Below, in pieces: positions 57,548-64,000 of a stretch of 64,000 bases of DNA. Position 1 is the first letter of the stretch. The number at the start of each line of letters is the position of its first letter. This stretch comes from Macrotis lagotis (lineage: Eukaryota; Chordata; Mammalia; Peramelemorphia; Peramelidae): the NCBI RefSeq assembly GCF_037893015.1, contig NC_133665.1, positions 19,753,207-19,817,206 on the forward strand, read 5' to 3'. The notes beneath the pieces are model-generated. The model worked only from the letters and a program-made list of their open reading frames with translations. It had not been told where the DNA came from and ran no database searches. Position numbers and translations under genes: made by a program.

Positions 57548-57937
57548 TTGGAAGGAATTAGATTTGACAAAAGCAAAACACCTGAGCTCCTGGTGAGACT
57601 CTTTGGGTGGAACTCTCTCTTTGAAATGCTCTCTAATTCTCTGTGCCCCACCCCCAGGGGAGGGAGATGGGAAATTTTCCTGTTTAGAATTTCAAAACTC
57701 AAACCTATGTCTCAGATGGGAGGCATACTTTGCTGCAGGAAGGGTAGGATCCTAAAAAAATTTGTTTTAGAAAACAGGGGACTCCCATGCCTTCTTCCTG
57801 GTATGGGGGGTGGGGGTGGGCAAAGACCATGTTTTCAATTCAAAGCCCCATTTAGCTGGGCTGAGAAAGTCCCACCCTTGGGAAGGGGAAGGGAAATGGG
57901 CAGATTGATGAAAAAGCCTTGTGGTCAATTAGTTTAA
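57548..57937 (+). other. 129-aa open frame in ERV interior, unidentified
   Basis: It lies in the position where a gag gene would begin. It is Gly/Arg/Leu-rich with no zinc knuckle or capsid motif that I recognise. It may be chance or a gag remnant. Confidence 0.15.
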
Positions 57938-59399
57938 AAAAAAAAGAGGGAGGAAGATAACTTTTTCTGGGACTGGAAAATTCAGATTTCATCTTTTAAT
58001 TAAGCCTGTGTTAATAACTAATATTTCTATAATAGAGTAACTGGATTTGAACTTTTATCAAGTTTTTAAGAATGCGTTCAGTTTTAACTATTCATTCTTA
58101 ATGAATATATATGAGGTTCCTCAAGAAATTCTAATTGATTCTAAAAATTATTTTTTGATTGGTCTTAATTGGTACATTCAAAAAATCATATAAATATATT
58201 TGTGTACATGTGTATTTAAACAATAATGGGCCGGTTTCACATCTCTCTCCTGGCCTGCAGAGGTGGGAAAATGTTTCTGTATTCTGAGATTTAGTCCTGG
58301 CCAGGGTATCCAACAATCTCACTTTGATAAATTTGAAACCTTTATACAAAAGAGTTGTTTCCGTGTGTGACTGTGTCTGTGAGTGTGTAATTCAGATCTG
58401 AAATAGTTACAGTTATCAGAGTTAAATGTTACTCCTTTTAGTTGGGTTTTGAATTTAATTGCTTGAAAGGGTCTAATTTTAAGTAATTAATGAAGTTGGG
58501 ATGTGAGCCTATCCCCTTATACCATTTGAAAGTTTGTAAGTGACAAAGTCTGTGAAATGATTTCAGCTGTGAGCTAAGTTTTTGTTAACTTAATATTGAT
58601 TGAAGGCTGTATTTAACTTATGTTAATTGAGATTTTAAGTTTTAATAAATGTAGACTTCCTGCCCTCAAGAGGCTTTTAAAAAGGCCTTTGATAGGAAAA
58701 GGTCACCACCTTGTGTTTAAAAAAAAAAACCAGCTAAATGAGAGTAATTTAGTCACCTAAATTCTGTAGCAAGCCTTGAGAATTTGTGTCTGTTATTAAG
58801 AAGGAAAATATGATTGGGATAAATTGTATATCAAGGAATTTGGGAATATTGAACCCTATATAATATATTTAATGAATTCTTTTGGGAAAGAGAAATATTA
58901 TACTAAATTTTGCAATCTGATCTGTTTTGATGTTAAATTGATATACATTATCAACAATCTCACAAGATCTTTTGTTGGTAAAGGAAGAAAGTTTGTAATA
59001 ATCTTTGTCTCATCATCTATCATCACATATTTATGGAAGGGAATATATATGTATGTGTATTTATCATTCATGTGATATTCTTTTGTAACTTCAAAGAAAT
59101 TATATTAACAGTGCTTGGTTCTTTTATGAACATGTAAGCTATTTGAATACTGTAATGTTAAAGCCTGGAATTAACATGTGATTGCTTTGAAGGGGTGGTA
59201 AGGGAAATGTCACAAATTATGACCTCTTCTGGGATAAATCTGGATTCATTCATGTTGTTTAACTGACTTGAATGCCTGGTTGTTTTTACTATTTTTACTG
59301 TTCTATTGCATTGGAATCAATAATACATGATAGAAATTTAAGGTTTCCTAAGATGTTCTAATGGTTTTTAAAATAATTTTGAAAGTAATAATTTGTATT

Positions 59400-59775
59400 T
59401 TTGAAGATGGCTTCCTTAGTCATAAACTGCTTCCCTTCCATAGATCTGGCATGCCTGTCATACAAACTAGTCCTTGATCTTCTAATTTGCTTATAGTATT
59501 GTTTTTTATGTTTAAATCCTGTATCCATTTGGATCTTATCTTGGTATAGGGTGTGAGATGTTGATCTAATCTAAGTTTCTTCCATACTAACTTCCAATTT
59601 TCCCAACAGGTTTTTATCGAAGAGAGAGTTTTTATCCCAATAGCTGGACTCTTTGGGTTTATCAAACACATTTTGAATCCCTGGAAATTCTTGACTTTTT
59701 ATTTCTCTATATGAATTTACTTACAACTTTTTCTAACTCATTAATTTTTTGGAATTTTGATAGGTAGGGCACGTA
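59400..59775 (-). mobile_element. L1 ORF2 fragment inside the ERV
   Basis: The minus frame reads [20 protein letters not shown], similar to the ORF2 block preceding the C-terminal domain. It continues as reverse ORF2 text ('ttttggaattttgataggta'). Confidence 0.5.
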
Positions 59776-60171
59776 TAATTTTAAAATGCTTTTTTAGTAC
59801 ATTTGTTTATACTATTTTTGAGCCTTTGTTTGCAACTTTGTGGCATCCATCAACAAATCTGTGTTATTGGAACCCATGTTCTTATAAAAGGTATTTTGAA
59901 CTGGCTTAAGATCATAAAGCAAAATTCTTACCCCTTATAGACCTTCTAATTTTTTCCTAAATATTGGGCCTCTGTTAAATATACTTCTTCTCTGTTACAA
60001 TATCTCTGGTTTTTGTTTGCTCAAATTTTTTCTAGCTCTATATTTCCCAGACCAGCCTCTAGCTTTGCCAGCTGATCATTCTCTGGACCCTGCCTCAGTG
60101 AAGTCCTCACTGTAATGCATTCATCTTTGAATGAACTCCATTCCAGAAGAATCTAGGTCCTGAATAATTTT

Positions 60172-60181
60172 GAGGGGGGGA
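60172..60181 (+). other. Polypurine tract
   Basis: GAGGGGGGGA directly before the 3' LTR, where plus-strand priming would occur. Confidence 0.7.
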
Positions 60182-60518
60182 TGATGCAGGGGAAAGATGA
60201 AGAGAATTGTGAGTGTAGAAATTGGGTGGAGATGTAAATTATTGACCATAAGTAAAGAATTATAACAGAAACAATTTGTAATCTTAAAGGCTACTCATAT
60301 TGGGTGGAGATTCCCATTACCACTGATTCTTTGTTTAAAATAAAATTTGTATCCTGATCTCCTTGGACCTTACTCTCTACCTAATTCTGGGTCCAGAATA
60401 GGGGAAGGGAGTTCATCTTTTTCCCCTCTGGATGGAGAGGCAAGACATAAAAACCTGGATTGGACTCCACTCAGGGCTGCAGTCTTCTCTGACCTGTGAT
60501 CAGCCAACACTGCTTGGC

Positions 60519-60574
<56 letters not shown>

Positions 60575-60745
60575 CCTCCCTCCCTCCCTCCCTCCCTCTC
60601 CCTCTCCCTCCCTCCCTCCCTCTATCCCTTCCTATGTGTTGTAACTTCTTTTAATAAAATTTTGTTTTATTTCCACCCTTGTTTTCCTGAGTCTGAATAA
60701 TGATTCCTCATAGACAGAACTGAACTCAAGCAGCCAGTGGCTACA
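60182..60745 (+). repeat. 3' LTR
   Basis: 564 bp, TG...CA. It contains a TATA-like 'ataaaaa' at 60447-60453, a CT/CCCT microsatellite, and AATAAA at 60653-60658. It is about 225 bp longer than its partner. Confidence 0.78.
60522..60622. repeat. (CT)n then (CCCT)n microsatellite in 3' LTR
   Basis: About 24 CT units, then CCCT/CCTC units. The Ser/Leu/Pro-rich frame through it is an artefact. Confidence 0.95.
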
Positions 60746-61089
60746 ATATGACCTCTCCTGTAGCTTTAAATCCTAGGACCACTGAGATCTCCTCATATAA
60801 TCAGATTTTGTGATTGTATATGATTTTTACCAGTACATTGATCAGGAGTCACCAGTCTTACAAAGGGGAGAAGCCAAATTGTGGTTAACAATTCTAGGTT
60901 CTTCCTAAGACAAAGAAGGGAATTGGGGATTGTAGTTGATTTTGAGGCTCAAAGCTATTTTCCCACATTTTCCTAATTAGAAGTTCTTTTAGAATTGCTC
61001 TTCTCTTAAAATATAAATACCTTGGGGAGAGTTAAGCCCATAAGTCATTCTCATTTTAGAGTGAGTTAATTTAATCAGATTGCTAAATT

Positions 61090-61320
61090 TAGAACTTGGG
61101 TCATTTAGGTGGCAGTGAATAGAGAGCTGGTCCTAGAGTCAGGAAGACTCATCTTTCTGAGTCTGCATCTGACCTCAAACACTTACTAGCTGTTTGACCC
61201 TGGGTAAGTCACTTATCCCTGTTTATCTCAGTTTTCTTATCTGTAAAACGAGCTGAAGAAGGAAATGGCACTCACTTTGTCTAGTAAACCTCAAATAGAG
61301 TCAGAAACAATTGAACACCA
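61090..61320 (+). repeat. CORE-SINE (Mon/Ther-like)
   Basis: It has 'ggtcctagagtcaggaagac', 'gaccctgggtaagtcactta', 'gaaggaaatggcactcactt' and 'gagtcagaaacaattgaaca'. Confidence 0.78.
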
Positions 61321-61511
61321 AAAATCCTACTTCTGATTCGTCTGAAGTTTTCCTTGTGGCCAGGAAGGCAGTCTTAATATTCCTGGGAAAGGGCAGGCTT
61401 TTTGGGTCCCATACCAGGACCTTTGAATGCTAACCTTGGAGAAAAGATCTTAAGGAATACCCAGAACCAATTTGGGGCAATTGCAAACTTGATACCCATA
61501 AGCAGATTTTT

Positions 61512-61666
61512 TTTAAGGTTTTTTGCAAGGCAAACGGGGTTAAGTGGCTTGCCCAAGGCCACACAGCTAAGTAATTATTAAGTGTTTAAGTGTCTGAGAC
61601 CGAATTTGAACCCAGGTACTCCTGACTCCAGGGCAGGTGCTTTATCCACTGTGCCACCTAGCCTCC
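61512..61666 (-). mobile_element. WSINE1-like SINE
   Basis: Reverse copy with a duplicated 'taagtgttTAAGTGTCTG' step. Imperfect flanks AAGCAGATTTT / GACCAGATTTT. Confidence 0.88.
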
Positions 61667-61744
61667 CCTCATGACCAGATTTTAAAGGTCCTAAGTAGGA
61701 GACTATTTATCTCCAATAATAGGAGAACCAAACCTGAGATAAAG

Positions 61745-62410
61745 CACTATTATACTTTAAGAAATAATGAGCAGGGGGCAGTTAGGTGGCACAGTGGATA
61801 GAGCACCAGCCCTCGAGTCAGGAGTACCTGAGTTCAAACCTGGCCTCAGACACTTAATAATTACCTAGCTGTGTGGCCTTGGGCAAGCCACTTAACCCCG
61901 TTTGCCTTGCAAAAAACCCAAACAAACCTAAAAAAAAAAAAAAGAAATAATGAGCAGAATGATTTCAGAAAAATCTGGACTTATATGAACTGTTGTTTAG
62001 TGAAGTGAGCAAAACCAGGACACTGTACAGCCAACAGCAACATTGTGTGATGGTCAATAATGATAGACTTTGCTCTTTTGGCAATACAACGATCCAAGAC
62101 ATTTATGAAGAATTTATGATGAAAAATGCTATTCGCTTCCTCTGAAAGAACTACAGAATCTGAATGTAGATGGAAGCATATTATTTTCACTTCCTCCCCC
62201 TTTTCATTTTATTCTGTTTCTTTCACAGTATGACTAATGCAGAAATGCTTAATATAATTGCACATGTATAACCTATATCAGATTATTTGCCATCTTGGGG
62301 AGGACAGAGGGGAGGGAGAGTAGGAGAAAAATTTGGAACTCAAAATCTTATTGTTAAAAATGTTGAAAACTATCTTTACATGTATTTGGAACAAATAAAA
62401 TACTATTTAC
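61745..62410 (+). mobile_element. L1 3' end interrupted by a SINE
   Basis: It has 'aagaaataatgagcag' on both sides of the SINE, then 'atgatttcagaaaaatctgg', 'atgctattcgcttcctctga' and the 'tgaaaactatctttacatgt' tail. Confidence 0.8.
61775..61942 (+). mobile_element. WSINE1-like SINE with 15-bp TSD
   Basis: AGAAATAATGAGCAG at 61760-61774 and 61943-61957. Confidence 0.93.
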
Positions 62411-62429
62411 AAAAAAAAATAAAGAATAG

Positions 62430-63860
62430 ACGTCTCTTGACTTTATCTACACTTTTGTCTTCCTACCACAGCTTTTCATCCATTTCTGTTGGAAACTAAT
62501 GCTGTACATTTTGGCTTATGTAGCCTTTTTAAAAAATCATCTAACTGAATCGACTATGTCCCCCATTTCTATTCTTTTAAATACTAGACCCTGCAAAGCT
62601 TTTATCATTGTCTTCCAGGCTGTTAATCCTACTTTACTTTCTTCCAGTGTTTATACCAATCATTAACTAGTCCATCTCTACATGTCCTCTGCTCTGCTAT
62701 TTATTGAATCTATCCTATAGAAGAAGCTCATACCTTGTCAAGTCCTTTATTATTCCTATGATCTGCTTCCTTTACTCCAAATCATTTGCAGCTAAAAGAA
62801 GATGGAGCACATCAGGAAACCAAATTGTCTGATAATCTATGACAAACTTGTTATCTAAGCTCAACTGGGTCCTTACCTCTGCAAAGTAATCCTTTTATTC
62901 CTCACTGATTCTCTCTTACTCTCCAGTTTGCTCCAAACCTTTTCATCTTTCCCAAGCATCCCACACAATCCTCTCCCCCCAACTTTCTTAGAGACCTTGT
63001 CTCTTATTTTACTGAGAAAATAGAAAGCAGAGATAATGAGCTTCTCTCTTCCTTTTCTGTGTAATGCAAAATATCTTGTCCTACACAATTCTGTTTTCTC
63101 TCTAATCTTTAATCTCTCCCTATTTATATCTTCTTTTCCTGCTCCCTACAAACAATGAAAATCTCTCTATCCTGAAAAAAAAAACCCTTAATAGGCTCTA
63201 CAACCCACTTAAGTTATTGTCTTATATATATTGTCTGACCTCTCAGAAAAAAAAAATCTCTTCTCAATCCTTTGCAAGGTGGGTTCAGAATTTATCTCTC
63301 AAATGAAATTATTCTCTCTTATTTGTCAACTCTGACATTTAAATCACAAAATCTGATGACTTTTTTCATATTTCTTATCCTTTTTACTTCTTTGCGCCAT
63401 TTGATGTGACTGATCACTTTTTCCTGCTCAAAACCTTTTTTTTTTCTTTTGGTTTTTCATGACACTGTTCTCTCTTGTTTCTCCTCTTCGCTATCTAATG
63501 GCTCCTTCTCATTTTATCTTTTATATCAAACCCCCTCCCTTGAGTATATTGCCAAAGTACTATCCTGGATCCCTTTTTATTCTCTTTCTATATTCTCTCA
63601 TTAAGGACCATTTAAGCTCCCCTGGTTTTAATTATAATTTCAATGTAGATAATTCATAACTCTACATATAGTCAGCCCTAGTTTTTTCTCTTGATTTACA
63701 ATAAAAGATAATCAACTGCCTATTGGGTATCTCAAACTGTAAGTCCCATAGACATCTCAAGCCCAACATATTTATCTCATTTACAGTTTCTGCAAAATTC
63801 CCAATTAATTTCTTAATTCTGCCAATGTGTATTGTATTGAAATCTGAAAGCTGAGATGTA
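62430..63860 (+). mobile_element. L2-type LINE ORF2-derived tract
   Basis: Pyrimidine-rich, with phrases of the L2 ORF: 'tttttcatgacactgttctc', 'actatcctggatcccttttt', 'ccctggttttaattataatt', 'aactgcctattgggtatctc', 'catagacatctcaagcccaa'. No frame is intact. The left half is less certain. Confidence 0.5.
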
Positions 63861-64000
63861 GAAGGGATGGACTATAAAATACAAACAGAAAGAAAAACAG
63901 TCCCTGCCCTCATGGAGCTTACATTCTAAGAGAGAAAGATAGCTCATAAAAGATATCTGAAAAAGAAGAGAATGGGAATAGAAGACATACAAAGGCCAGC

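Larger units (their letters stand above)
56764..60745 (+). mobile_element. Degenerate endogenous retrovirus, two LTRs, about 4 kb
   Basis: Two same-strand copies of one sequence beginning TGATGCAGGGGAAAGATGAA and ending CTACA lie at 56764-57101 and 60182-60745, enclosing 3.1 kb. The second is preceded directly by a purine tract (60172-60181), and a TGG-initial candidate primer site follows the first after three bases. The interior has no intact frame, and I recognise no gag, pol or env motif. It also contains a reverse L1 fragment (59400-59775) and a poly-C run. I find no clean target-site duplication. It is old and non-coding; the class is undetermined. Confidence 0.75.

Noticed and set aside
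9-64000. tRNA genes suggested by A/B-box-like text ('ggttcaaatcc') at many sites
   Set aside because: All lie inside tRNA-derived SINEs with A-tails and TSDs; no cloverleaf with an intact acceptor stem was found outside them.
1-64000. CRISPR array or bacterial defence system
   Set aside because: Regular repeats are absent; the repeats are dispersed retroelements and microsatellites in a spliced, AT-rich vertebrate genome.
52000-64000. Exons of ABCC1, the human upstream neighbour of CEP20
   Set aside because: No transporter-like frame on either strand; in human the gap is about 60 kb, so it would lie outside the window.

Overview
The window looks like nuclear DNA from an Australian marsupial, plausibly a dasyurid such as an antechinus or the Tasmanian devil. 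It is AT-rich and intron-dominated. It carries about thirty copies of one young tRNA-derived SINE (WSINE1-like; family names are from memory), plus L1 3' ends, half-L1 (HAL1-like) elements, MIR/Ther/Mon/Mar1-type SINEs and L2. Almost every long open frame is a repeat or chance; one real protein-coding gene can be read.

That gene is CEP20 (FOPNL/FOR20, a centriolar-satellite and ciliogenesis protein) on the minus strand. Exon 1 (51528-51555) lies in a CpG island at about 51110-51830. Exons 2, 3 and 4 are at 47498-47695, 44874-44958 and 38119-38250, and a terminal exon is at about 32539-32669. Splice phases fit exactly through exon 4, where the frame ends at a TGA (38151-38153). This gives 136 aa against about 174 aa in human. 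The remaining human-like C-terminal sequence is still present but out of frame.

About 8 kb downstream, also on the minus strand, is a TATA-box promoter with a short non-coding first exon and a clean splice donor (24584-24660). It has a consensus CArG box about 0.8 kb upstream, two CArG-like sites further up, and an identical CArG box 1.6 kb into the intron. Together with the human gene order (MYH11 then CEP20, same strand) this fits the MYH11 smooth-muscle myosin promoter. Positions 1-24574 would then be MYH11 intron 1. The 8.4 kb around this promoter (19152-27564) is the longest stretch with no young SINE.

The left part (1-19 kb) is retroelement-rich. It holds a TSD-flanked HAL1-like element lacking ORF2 (3299-7146), a 7SL RNA pseudogene (8429-8708), a three-part SINE/L1/SINE chimera (12533-12910) and a long L2-derived tract. 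The CEP20 introns hold SINEs, L1 ends and a second HAL1 copy (39629-41135).

Upstream of CEP20 (52-64 kb) I see no gene. There is a 452-bp solo LTR with a 5-bp TSD (53447-53898), and a roughly 4 kb degenerate endogenous retrovirus (56764-60745) with two same-strand LTRs, a polypurine tract and no recognisable intact gene. No CRISPR array, prokaryotic system or functional tRNA/rRNA gene was seen.
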